From Fabrea salina (Eukaryota; Ciliophora; Heterotrichea; Heterotrichida; Fabreidae), in contig JALIHJ010000016.1 of the NCBI GenBank assembly GCA_022984795.1, positions 62,001 through 126,000 of the forward strand: 64,000 bases of DNA. The letters run 5' to 3'. Shown in pieces: positions 16,362 to 25,026 of this stretch. The notes beneath the pieces are model-generated. The model searched no databases. It was given only the letters and a program-made list of their open reading frames with translations, and had not been told where the DNA came from. A program made the position numbers and the translations under genes. How positions within the stretch are numbered: the stretch's first letter is position 1; every line of letters begins with the position of its first letter.

Positions 16362-18071
16362 ATGGAGATTTCAGCACAGGTAAAACTCCACACGATTGCC
16401 CCAGACACCTCGCCTTTTGCATTGTTTGGCATAGAAGTCTTTACTGAGTTTTCGCGCCACGTGATCACGAAACGTTACACAGACTTTTACAGGTTCCACA
16501 AGGACCTTTGTTACTTTGCACACTTACAGTTCTCGCCTGAAAGATGTCTGATGGACGTAATTCCTAAACTCCCAGGGTCCCACTTGACCAAGAAGCCTGT
16601 GTCAGACAACTTAGTTTCAGTGCGCAAACAAGAACTAAACACTTATGTGAAGGGCTTAACTGCGTTGCACAACTCCAGTAAAGACACTTCTATGCCTTGG
16701 TTCCAGATGATCAGGGACTTCTTTAAACTTGAAGAAATCGAAACTAAGGAAGAAGAGTCTGCTAAACTCATACAAAGGTCCTTTAAGAAGTACACTGAGT
16801 ACCTTTGGTTCAGGAGAAACACTCAAAAGAAGTACGAAAACAAAGGCTATGTTACTAAGCTTGAAGAGTTCCCTGATGAACTTTTAGTGGAGATCTTTAG
16901 CTTCATGAAACTCGAAGAACTCTGGAGTATAGCTTGTGCTAATAAACGATTGAACAGACTAACCAAAAAACCTATACTTTGGACTACGCTTAACTTGTTT
17001 CCTAACAAGTATGTTTTAAGCCCTTCTCAGTTCAAGTCTATATGCAAGCGTGCTTGGTGCTTGACTTGGCTTGACCTTAGGTACTGCAGTTACATCAATT
17101 CTGACTCTTTGGTTTCAGTAGCCAAGTATTGCAACCCACAGTCACTCAGGTACCTTTTGCTTGACGGCTGCGAACAAGTAGACGATGGAGCTTTGGTAAG
17201 TCTAACTGAAAAGTTCGACGAGCCCACAGGTAAACTCAAAGGAGGTGCAAGAGGACTAAAAAGACTCTCACTTGCAGAATGCAGACACATAACGGACCAA
17301 GGAGTGTCTGTGCTGAGGAGACTCAAGCAACTTGAGGACCTTAACTTACTAGGATGCTACTCAGTTACTGATGAAGGCCTTAAAGTGCTGCTTAAGAAAA
17401 GCACCAATTTCCACAAGCTAAACTTGTCTGGAACTTACATCAGCAGGGAAGGACTAATTGAAATAAAAAACAACTGCAGCAAACTAGAAGTGCTTTTGTT
17501 GAACGGGTGCAGACTACTGAGTTTGGAAGACAAGAACTTATTCACCAATGTAGAAGTAGAACTGCGGGAAGACGTGTTTAGGTTCCAGTTGCTGCCAGAT
17601 CCTAGCTGTTCGTTGAGTCCAATCACCAACAACATTCTGAGAACTCGGAGTTCACTCACCATTCAAAGAGTGTCTCACTACATTCAGAGGAAGCTTGAAA
17701 AGACCGAAGAAATTCACATACTTTGCAGAGGAATTGTTTTGAGTCCCTACATGACTCTTAAAGAGGTCCAGAACGACCTGTGGGACAACTCAATGCTTTC
17801 TTTGTTTTACAGACTGAAAACAGACACCCTACTTTTACTAGCAAACGAAAGCAACAACTGGGTCGGACTTCCTAAGTGGGTTTCTGACAACGACGCTTTG
17901 GAGTGCCAAATATGCAGTGAAAGGTTTTGGCTTCTTTTGAGGAGACACCACTGCAGGAAGTGCGGCAGAGTAGTTTGTGACGACTGCTCTAAGCAAAAAA
18001 GCTACCTGGCAGACCTCGGTTACACTCGCAAGCCCGTGAGGGTGTGTGACAAATGTAAAGTAACTTTGTAG
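16362..18071 (+). CDS. PX / IQ / F-box / LRR / FYVE multidomain protein
   Basis: A product of 569 residues. In order: PX domain (about 5-125; TKRYTDFYRFHKDL), an IQ-like helix (AKLIQRSFKKYTEYLWFRR), F-box (about 165-210; FPDELLVEIFSFMKLEELWS), AMN1-type leucine-rich repeats (about 220-390; LAECRHITDQGVSVLRRL, LNLLGCYSVTDEGLKVL), and a C-terminal FYVE finger (about 505-567) with WVSD, RRHHCRKCG and four CxxC pairs. PX and FYVE bind phosphoinositides; the F-box would recruit SKP1 (a SKP1 gene lies at 41059). Inference: an endosome-bound SCF substrate receptor. Confidence 0.9.
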   Translation: MEISAQVKLHTIAPDTSPFALFGIEVFTEFSRHVITKRYTDFYRFHKDLCYFAHLQFSPERCLMDVIPKLPGSHLTKKPVSDNLVSVRKQELNTYVKGLTALHNSSKDTSMPWFQMIRDFFKLEEIETKEEESAKLIQRSFKKYTEYLWFRRNTQKKYENKGYVTKLEEFPDELLVEIFSFMKLEELWSIACANKRLNRLTKKPILWTTLNLFPNKYVLSPSQFKSICKRAWCLTWLDLRYCSYINSDSLVSVAKYCNPQSLRYLLLDGCEQVDDGALVSLTEKFDEPTGKLKGGARGLKRLSLAECRHITDQGVSVLRRLKQLEDLNLLGCYSVTDEGLKVLLKKSTNFHKLNLSGTYISREGLIEIKNNCSKLEVLLLNGCRLLSLEDKNLFTNVEVELREDVFRFQLLPDPSCSLSPITNNILRTRSSLTIQRVSHYIQRKLEKTEEIHILCRGIVLSPYMTLKEVQNDLWDNSMLSLFYRLKTDTLLLLANESNNWVGLPKWVSDNDALECQICSERFWLLLRRHHCRKCGRVVCDDCSKQKSYLADLGYTRKPVRVCDKCKVTL

Positions 18072-18084
18072 TTAATGGATATAA

Positions 18085-19449
18085 ATGCCGATTGACATCA
18101 ACAGAATCAGGGCTGAAAAAGGAGGTAACCCTGAAGAACTTAAAAGGTCACAAGAAAAAAGATTCAAAAGCTCTCAAGTAGTAGACGAAGCTATAGCTCT
18201 AGATGCTGAGTGGCGCAAAACACGCTTTGACTTAGAACAACTCCAAAAAGCTTACTCGCAGGTCAACAAAGAAGTTGCTCAAAGAAAAAAGGCTTCCAAA
18301 GGCCAAGACCCCTGCGAAGACCTTATTGAGCAAGTCAAAAGTTTAGACTTAGAAATCCAAAAGCAAGGAGAAGTTGAAAAAGCAGCTAAAAGTGCACTTG
18401 ACAAAAAAGTCTGGGAAATCGGCAACTTAGTTCACGAAAGCGTCCCTGTAAGCAAAGACGAAGTTGACAACCGAATTGAAAGGACTTGGGGCGAACCAGT
18501 TCACAAAAAGATCAACAACACTCCAGGGAACTACTTCCACCACGCCGTTTTGTCAAGGATAGACGGGTACGACAGTGACCGAGGAGTTAAGATAGTAGGA
18601 CACAGAGGTTACTTTTTGAAAGGACCTGGAGTTATGCTTAACCAAGCTTTGATTAACTTTGGAGTGCAGTTCTTGTCTGGAAGGAGCTACACTGCTTTGC
18701 AGCCTCCTTTTTTTATGCACAGACACATGATGGGGCTTACTGCTGAACTTAGTGACTTCGACGAGCAGCTTTACAAAGTAACTACAAACGACGAAAACCA
18801 AAACGAGTACTACTTAGTGGCCACTTCAGAACAACCTATAAGCTGCATGCACAACAAAGAGTGGCTCAACCCCAAAGACTTGCCCATTAGGTACGCAGGC
18901 GTTTCGTCTTGCTTCCGAAAAGAAGCAGGTGCTCATGGAAAGGACACTTGGGGCATTTTCCGAGTTCATCAGTTCGAAAAGGTAGAACAGTTCTGCATCA
19001 CTACTCCAGAAGCTTCTTGGGAGATGCACGAAGAAATGATTCGGACTGCCGAAGAGTTCTACCAAGCACTTAAAATCCCTTACAGAGTGGTGACTATTGT
19101 GAGTGGCGAACTTAACGGAGCTGCTGCTAAGAAGTACGACTTAGAAGGCTGGTTCCCTGGCTACGGGACTTACAGAGAACTAGTTTCTTGTTCTAACTGC
19201 ACTGACTTCCAGTCACGAGCTATTGAAGTGAGATGCGGCAACAAAAAGCAAAACGAAGCTGAAAAGAAGTACGTGCACATGCTCAACGCTACTCTTTGTG
19301 CAACAGAAAGGACTATGTGCTGCATTCTAGAGAACTACCAAACTGAAGAAGGAGTCATTGTTCCAGAAGTGCTGAGGCCTTACATGGGTGGCAGGGAGTT
19401 CATTCCGTACGTCAGGGAACTGACTAAACAAGAAGCTAAGCAACATTAA
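18085..19449 (+). CDS. SARS1: Seryl-tRNA synthetase, cytosolic
   Basis: A product of 454 residues. Class II synthetase that charges tRNA-Ser and tRNA-Sec. N-terminal coiled-coil arm (about 1-110; MPIDINRIRAEKGG), then the catalytic core: YFLKGPGVMLNQALINFG, motif 2 (SSCFRKEAGAHG ... FRVHQFEK) and motif 3 (NATLCATERTMCCILENY). The short C-terminal tail VRELTKQEAK resembles eukaryotic cytosolic enzymes. Preceded by the box GATATAAATG. Confidence 0.96.
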   Translation: MPIDINRIRAEKGGNPEELKRSQEKRFKSSQVVDEAIALDAEWRKTRFDLEQLQKAYSQVNKEVAQRKKASKGQDPCEDLIEQVKSLDLEIQKQGEVEKAAKSALDKKVWEIGNLVHESVPVSKDEVDNRIERTWGEPVHKKINNTPGNYFHHAVLSRIDGYDSDRGVKIVGHRGYFLKGPGVMLNQALINFGVQFLSGRSYTALQPPFFMHRHMMGLTAELSDFDEQLYKVTTNDENQNEYYLVATSEQPISCMHNKEWLNPKDLPIRYAGVSSCFRKEAGAHGKDTWGIFRVHQFEKVEQFCITTPEASWEMHEEMIRTAEEFYQALKIPYRVVTIVSGELNGAAAKKYDLEGWFPGYGTYRELVSCSNCTDFQSRAIEVRCGNKKQNEAEKKYVHMLNATLCATERTMCCILENYQTEEGVIVPEVLRPYMGGREFIPYVRELTKQEAKQH

Positions 19450-19457
19450 CTTTCATA

Positions 19458-20153
19458 TTATCTTCTATACTCAGGCACGTAAATAGCCCTTTGGTTTAGG
19501 ATTTCTGCTTTTTCTTGTTTTTGGTCTTTCAACTCGCTAAAGGCAGATTTCCTGGCATTTGCAAAAGTTTGCCCAAACACGTTGTCTGCAACGACTCTTC
19601 TGGACACTCCCGTGTAACCTGGAATGGGTTCGCCGTGTTTGCTGGGTCTTTCTTGGGTTTCTTTGCCGTAAAACACAGCTAAGTTTTTTTCAAAGTCGTT
19701 ACCTGAGTCTTCAGAGTCTTCTTTTGGCAGTCCGGCTCCGTAAAAAGCTTCGGTGTTTTTAGCAAGTTGTTTTTGCTCGTCTTGGTGGCCCCAGAACGCT
19801 GCGTGGGTTTCGGGAGGGATTACCATTGGGCCTTGGTCAGGGCGGGCATGGACTCCTAGCATTTCTTTGGCAGTTTTTTCTTTCACGTTGTAAAGGTTGA
19901 TTAAGGAGTCTTGCTGGCTGGTCTTGTACTTGTAAGTAGGCTTCACGTCAAGTCCTCTAGGAAAGGCGTTTGTGGAAGACTTGTAAGTAGTTTTGCCGTA
20001 GGTTTCCCCGTAAAGGTTCTCGGAGTGGATGCCTGGAATGTAACCTTTGTAGCCTGGAATGTGACTGCGGGCTTCCGAGCGGCCTATTCCAATGTCTTCT
20101 TCTTCGATAGAAGGAATGTGCCCTGTATAGCCTGGAAGGTGTTTGGAAGTCAT
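19458..20153 (-). CDS. CIMIP2/FAM166-type ciliary microtubule inner protein
   Basis: A product of 231 residues with three 'IPGYtG' units: HLPGYTGHIPS, HIPGYKGYIPGIHSENLYGETYG and IPGYTGVSRRVVADNVFGQTF. This GYTGxxP...GxTFG pattern marks the FAM166/CIMIP2 family, proteins that line the lumen of axonemal doublet microtubules. The rest is low in hydrophobic residues, as in other microtubule inner proteins. Fits the heavily ciliated host. Ends 8 bp from the seryl-tRNA synthetase stop. Confidence 0.85.
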   Translation of the reverse strand: MTSKHLPGYTGHIPSIEEEDIGIGRSEARSHIPGYKGYIPGIHSENLYGETYGKTTYKSSTNAFPRGLDVKPTYKYKTSQQDSLINLYNVKEKTAKEMLGVHARPDQGPMVIPPETHAAFWGHQDEQKQLAKNTEAFYGAGLPKEDSEDSGNDFEKNLAVFYGKETQERPSKHGEPIPGYTGVSRRVVADNVFGQTFANARKSAFSELKDQKQEKAEILNQRAIYVPEYRR

Positions 20154-20175
20154 ATTTAACTGTTAATAATACAAG

Positions 20176-21966
20176 ATGGAAATGGACAAAACACGAATAA
20201 ACGAAAAGCACCCTGAAATCACTCCTAATTTGAGGAAAAAAGAAAAAAGACAGATTTTCGGAGAAGTCAGCTCTGAAGGCGAACTGGTTTTGAAAGAAGC
20301 AGGACTGAGTGCAGTACCCACCAGCATAATAGGTAACTATTGGGGGTGCGTATTGCATTTAGACCTTCGGAACAACAACTTGAGTTCCATTGAGTCTTTG
20401 CCTTTTTCCAAACTCACTCAGCTTTTGACTCTTGACTTGAGGTCAAACAGCATTGATATTTTAACAGAAAGTATATTTGAACTTAGGAATTTGAACTGCT
20501 TAAGACTGGACAGGAACCTTATTTCAGCTATTCCTTTTGATTTTTCGGCACTTGAACAACTCGAAACCTTGTCTGTTTCCAGCAACAAACTGGAGTTTCT
20601 GCCCAACTCTATTTGCGAACTTAAGAACTTGCAAACTCTTATACTTTCAGAAAACAGAATTAAGTACTTGCCGCCTCAACTGGGGGACCTCCAGAAACTT
20701 AAGCTGCTTTACCTGCACAAAAACCAGTTTTGGGAACTTCCGCTTTCTTTCAGTGAGCTTGAAAGCTTGCGTGAACTCAGTTTGGAGTGGTTTAGGTACA
20801 CATCTCCTCCTCTTCCGCGCGTTCTTAAAGGGCACATTGGAGAAGCTATGATTTGCAGTTTGCGGGCTCTTTGTTCTAAGTTGTTTAATTCAAGCCACCA
20901 CGACTGCTCCCTGTGTACTTTTCTGCACCACTTTTCAGAAACTACTTTTGACTTCAGTCAGCTGGACTCCAAACAGAGAAGTTTAATTCATGTAGCCGCT
21001 TCAGAAGGAGACACTGGAGTATTGGTAGGCATGATTGAAGCTGGAGTTGACATTGACGTTCAGGACAAAGACGGGTGCTCTCCTTTGCTTCTAGCTATCA
21101 AAGAACAGCACTTAGACTGTGCAGAGGCCCTTTTGGAGGCAGGAGCTGACATTAACGAAGGAGGAGGCGCTTTGGGTTCGCCTCTGCACCTTTCAGCCTT
21201 TAAAGTGCTGCCTTCACTTACCAAGAAACTCCTTAGCATGGACGCTGACCCTAACTCGCGTGACTGCGAAGGCAACACCCCTTTGCACATTGTGTTGGGA
21301 GTCTTCAACAAAGACGTAATTGCTAGCACAGTAATAGCTGAGACTTTGCTCAAAGCTGGAGCAGAAGTAAACGTACTCAACAACGAAGGCTGGGCACCTA
21401 TCCACTTAGCAGCAAGAAGAGGCCAAGTCGAAGGAGTCAGATGGCTAGTGTACAAAAACCACCTTCTGCGCAAAGCTGGCCTTGAAGAGTTCAACTTGGA
21501 CTTGCAAGGCGGTTCCCACGGGTGGACTTCTATCCACTTAGCTGGCCACGCTTCGCACTTCACAGTGGTCCAGTCCTTAGTAGAAGCAGGAGCTTCTTTA
21601 ATGATTAAGAACACAGACGGAAGAACTCCCCGACACGCTTCCAAAGCTGACTTGGCTCTTTTCAAGTACTTAATTAGGGCTGAAAAAAACGCTTTGAAAC
21701 AAAAAGTTGATCAGCCTTGGGTTCCTTTTGAATTTCCGACTGAACAGTCTGTTTCGCCTTCAGTCGAAGAAATACTAGACCCCTCTACAAGGGCATCCCG
21801 GAGGTACCAAGGAATCTATCACTTAGCTTCCAAAGGCAACTACGAGTTACTTGAAAACTTAGTTTACAAACTAGAACCTGGAAGTCTCAAAGAAGACGCA
21901 TCTTATCTTTTGTCACAAATGTCTCCACACTACCCGACTCCTGCTAAGCGGTTTATTTCTGTGTAA
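20176..21966 (+). CDS. Leucine-rich repeat and ankyrin repeat protein
   Basis: A product of 596 residues. About six LRRs (residues 55-200; LDLRNNNLSSIESLPFSKL, LRLDRNLISAIPFDFSAL, LYLHKNQFWELPLSFSEL), a Cys/His-containing linker (HHDCSLCTFLHH), then about six ankyrin repeats (270-500; DKDGCSPLLLAIKEQHLDC, NEGWAPIHLAARRGQVEG). A protein-interaction scaffold; partners unknown. No signal peptide, TM or kinase domain is present. Confidence 0.85.
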   Translation: MEMDKTRINEKHPEITPNLRKKEKRQIFGEVSSEGELVLKEAGLSAVPTSIIGNYWGCVLHLDLRNNNLSSIESLPFSKLTQLLTLDLRSNSIDILTESIFELRNLNCLRLDRNLISAIPFDFSALEQLETLSVSSNKLEFLPNSICELKNLQTLILSENRIKYLPPQLGDLQKLKLLYLHKNQFWELPLSFSELESLRELSLEWFRYTSPPLPRVLKGHIGEAMICSLRALCSKLFNSSHHDCSLCTFLHHFSETTFDFSQLDSKQRSLIHVAASEGDTGVLVGMIEAGVDIDVQDKDGCSPLLLAIKEQHLDCAEALLEAGADINEGGGALGSPLHLSAFKVLPSLTKKLLSMDADPNSRDCEGNTPLHIVLGVFNKDVIASTVIAETLLKAGAEVNVLNNEGWAPIHLAARRGQVEGVRWLVYKNHLLRKAGLEEFNLDLQGGSHGWTSIHLAGHASHFTVVQSLVEAGASLMIKNTDGRTPRHASKADLALFKYLIRAEKNALKQKVDQPWVPFEFPTEQSVSPSVEEILDPSTRASRRYQGIYHLASKGNYELLENLVYKLEPGSLKEDASYLLSQMSPHYPTPAKRFISV

Positions 21967-22035
21967 TAATTAAGTTGCTCCTACATTTTATTCAAGCATA
22001 TATCAGAAATGCTCTACACTTCTTTTATAATAAAT

Positions 22036-22233
22036 ATGAGTTCATCAGAAGACACACAAGTTACCAAGTCGGAGACCAAAACTGAACAAACTAAGCCTGA
22101 AAAAACTCAGAAGTCTGAGTCTTTAGTTGGCAAGGCCAAACACACTTTAGAAGAAATCGGTAAAGAAATCAAGCACGGAGTGCACATGGTTAGTCACAGG
22201 TTTGAAGACGAAACACCGCCTAAACAGGAATAA
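22036..22233 (+). CDS. Very small hydrophilic protein
   Basis: A product of 65 residues starting MSSSEDTQVTKSETKTEQ. Lys/Glu/Thr-rich with one amphipathic helix (GKAKHTLEEIGKEIKHGV). Similar in style, not clearly in sequence, to the LEA-like gene at 14304; both start MSS. The in-frame ATG at 22009 is less likely, because TATAATAAATATG stands before 22036. Function unknown. Confidence 0.5.
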   Translation: MSSSEDTQVTKSETKTEQTKPEKTQKSESLVGKAKHTLEEIGKEIKHGVHMVSHRFEDETPPKQE

Positions 22234-22252
22234 TCTTATAAATAAACTGCCA

Positions 22253-23722
22253 TTACTTTTCAACTGAAACTTTTCGAGAGTGGTTCCTTGAAACGGACTC
22301 TCTAGGGATGTCTTCTACTATGTCATGGATTTTGGTTCTGCTGAACTTCTTGTTTTGGTCTTGGTAGAGTTCTTTCTACTTATAACTTACGTTTTCTCTG
22401 TAGTCTTTTAGTCCTAAGTTGACTAGTTCTTCCATACATTCAAACACTTCCAGAAAAGGGGTTTCGGAGGTATTGGTTTGTGCTAGGTCCATGATTGCTT
22501 GGAGTTTAGACAGGTTCTTTTTAGCCCAACTGTTGATGTTTTCGTAAGAAATGTTTAACTTGCGGAGTTTTTCCTTGTCAGTAGATATTTCTTTGATTTT
22601 GTTGGAAACTTCTTCAGAGAGCTTTGCAACAGGGTTGGTTCCGCTCATCTTAGCAATCTCTAAAGCACTGATCTTTTTTTGGTAGTCTTGGTTGGAAGCG
22701 TTGTAGGAGTTAACTCGTTCTTTGATCTGGTTAAGAGTTTCTACTAAGTCTTTGTAGACTTGTTCGCGGACCATAAACTTCTCCACCATTTCTTGGGGTT
22801 CTGTGAGTCCTGAGACCATGCGCACTCTTTTAAAGGCTTCTTCAATTGAAGCAAACTGGCCCATTTCTGAAGTGAGTTTTTCTTGCAAAAAGACGTACCA
22901 GAGTCTGTGGAGCATCATGGATTCTCTCATGACCATGGCTCTTTGGTTCCGGTCTTCGTTTGCAGCTTGTTCAGCTATTTCGATTTGTCTTTTCATTCTG
23001 AGTTCTCTTTTGCGTGTGGTTTCTTGTTTCTGGACGACGTCTTTTTCAATGATTTCTAAGTTGTACTGGCGTTCCATGATTTCGCGCTTCACGTGGCCTT
23101 TGAGTACGTTAAGGGCTTCTTTGGTTTGGATTTTGGCTTCTCTTTTCCTGCGTTTTTTTTCGAGTTCTTCTTTGAGGGTTTGGCTTTTGTCCTTGACTTG
23201 CTTAGACAGTTCGTGGGACTTGCGTTCTAGTTCGATCATGGAAACCTTCATGCGTTCCAGCATGTGCTCGTAAACTTTCCCAGCAAGCAAGGCGTCTTCT
23301 TGGTCTCGCTTCATCCTTTCCATGCTTTCTTCTAGTTGTTTGGCCCTTTCTCGCATGTTTTCTAGTTTAGTTCCAGTGCGGGCTTCCATCTTCTTGACGC
23401 GTTCCATCTGTTTGTTTAGGTCTTTGAGTTTCTTTTCTTTGTTGGCGTTTGAAGAGTGCGACACGTCGTGGCGTTTCCGCAGGATTCCTAACTGAGAAGA
23501 GATTTCTTTGAGTTCTTCTACTTTGGAGACTTTTGCTGTTTCTTCAGCTTGTGTGTAAGTGGAGCTGAGGAACTTGTGAGCTTGGTGGGTCGATACCATG
23601 TTCCGCAGCCGTCTGTGGTTTGCCATGTTGAACTTAGTGGTGTACTGGCTGTAATTCTGTCGGTTCCACCTTGCTGTGGCTGGTGCTGAAAGGGTCACGC
23701 TTCTTTCGGAACTTACGCTCAT
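22253..23722 (-). CDS. Long coiled-coil protein, possible outer dynein arm docking factor (ODAD3/CCDC151-like)
   Basis: Exons 23722-22391 and 22375-22253; 484 residues. Coiled coil over most of the length (EELKEISSQLGILRKRHD, LEESMERMKRDQEDALL). Near residue 310, EAFKRVRMVSGLTEPQEMVE then KFMVREQVYKDLVETL resembles the 'G(V/L)t..qEvv.rF' element of CCDC151/ODAD3-type proteins, which dock outer dynein arms. This family call is tentative. The 15-nt intron adds a basic last exon (NKKFSRTKIHDIVEDIPRES). Confidence 0.7.
22376..22390 (-). other. 15-nt intron
   Basis: Sense sequence GTAAGTTATAAGTAG, with an in-frame TAG. Removal lets the coiled-coil gene run 40 codons further, to TAA at 22253. Confidence 0.88.
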
Positions 23723-23757
23723 TTTTACTTAAATATTTCAAATAACTTTCTTTATAA

Positions 23758-25026
23758 ATGACGGACTACAAGTTAAAGGGCTTGTTTACTGTAGTTGGAG
23801 GAGTACTTTTGAATATGGTTGCAGGCAACCTTAACAACTGGGGAGCTATTTCGCCGTATGTCACTTCTTACCTAGCTTCTGAGAACCGCTGGGTGAACTC
23901 TTCTACGGTGTACAATGCCCTGCCTTATTCTTTTTTAGGAGAAAACTTAGGAGTAATGGCTGCTCCTTACTTGTGCAGGAAACTAGGAATTAGGACTTGC
24001 TTGCTTGTGGCAGGCTTGATGATGGGCGTCGCTTACTTGTTGTGTTCAGTTATTTCTAGTCCACACGTTTTTATAGGGTGTTACTCAGTTCTTGTAGGAG
24101 TTGGGGGAGGCATGCTGACTGTTACTTCTATGTGGCCGAGTTGGGATTACTACCCTGAGTCTAAAGGAATGGTTACGGGCATCATAATGGGTGGTTTCAG
24201 CAGTGCTTCTATAGTTTTTAGTTTCATGTTTACTTGGATTACTAACCCCCAGAACGGTCCCCCAGTGCCTAACGGAAACGATATGGTTTTTAGTTCGGAA
24301 GTGAACAACAAAGTCCCCTTAGCTTTTTTTTGGGTAGGATTGGTGCTTTGTGGCATGACTTGTGTAGGAGTTGCTTTGGTGCGTCCAGTTTCCCAAGGGA
24401 GTAAGTCAGAGTCAGTAAAGAAGTTTCCAGTTACTCAGATACTTAAACTAGGGACTTTCTGGAATTTGTTTTTCGTGACTTTGACATCTTTTGTGTTTTG
24501 GCACTTTGTTTCGGGGTGTTATAAGTCTTTTGGTTTGTTGTACATAAACGACGACCACTTCCTTACGTTCGTAGGACTGGCTGCAAACGTTTCAGGGGTG
24601 CTTGGCAGGTGGTTCTGGCCTACTCTTTTAGACTACTTGCCTTTTAAAGTTGTGCTTACTCTATCTCTGAGTTACCAAGTAGTGTGCAGTGGCTTAATAT
24701 GGTTTGCTGTAGGGAATAAAACTACTTATGCAGTGCTCATAATAAGTTTGTTCTTTGCAACAGCAAGTCTTTTCCCATGCGCAGCTGTGCAAACTAACAA
24801 AATATTTGGAGCGCTTCACGACCAAGTGTGGCCTTTTGTGTTTATGGCAATGACTGTGTCGTGCGTGAGCACTATACTTATGAAATTCCTAGCTGAAACT
24901 GTGGGATACTTCCAAGTGTACTTGTTTGAAGGCTTTGTGTTGCTTTGCAGTGTTTTCTTGACTTGGATGCTTCAAGAAAACTTTGGAATCGGCAAAGAGT
25001 ACTTCGAGCCCTTAAATTACACTTAA
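23758..25026 (+). CDS. Major facilitator superfamily transporter, oxalate/formate-antiporter-like
   Basis: A product of 422 residues with about twelve membrane segments. The N terminus (GGVLLNMVAGNLNNWGAIS) and the glycine-rich helix GVGGGMLTVTSMWPSWDYY then KGMVTGIIMG resemble OFA-type MFS carriers of organic anions. A hydrophilic loop around residues 200-230 separates the two halves. Substrate unknown. The last 15 bases overlap the end of the convergent BTB-SPRY gene. Preceded by CTTTATAAATG. Confidence 0.85.
   Translation: MTDYKLKGLFTVVGGVLLNMVAGNLNNWGAISPYVTSYLASENRWVNSSTVYNALPYSFLGENLGVMAAPYLCRKLGIRTCLLVAGLMMGVAYLLCSVISSPHVFIGCYSVLVGVGGGMLTVTSMWPSWDYYPESKGMVTGIIMGGFSSASIVFSFMFTWITNPQNGPPVPNGNDMVFSSEVNNKVPLAFFWVGLVLCGMTCVGVALVRPVSQGSKSESVKKFPVTQILKLGTFWNLFFVTLTSFVFWHFVSGCYKSFGLLYINDDHFLTFVGLAANVSGVLGRWFWPTLLDYLPFKVVLTLSLSYQVVCSGLIWFAVGNKTTYAVLIISLFFATASLFPCAAVQTNKIFGALHDQVWPFVFMAMTVSCVSTILMKFLAETVGYFQVYLFEGFVLLCSVFLTWMLQENFGIGKEYFEPLNYT

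Noticed and set aside
21316-21331. Possible 16-nt intron GTAATTGCTAGCACAG in the LRR-ankyrin gene
   Set aside because: Removal would shift the frame in the middle of intact ankyrin repeats.
21060-21665. Open frame of 201 codons on the minus strand
   Set aside because: Antisense of the ankyrin part of the LRR-ankyrin gene; no recognisable protein features.
24401-24415. Possible 15-nt intron GTAAGTCAGAGTCAG in the MFS transporter
   Set aside because: Ends fit, but TA at positions 9-10 is missing (GA), the frame is open, and there is no paralogue to support it. It lies in a variable loop, so removal could be tolerated; only RNA reads can decide.
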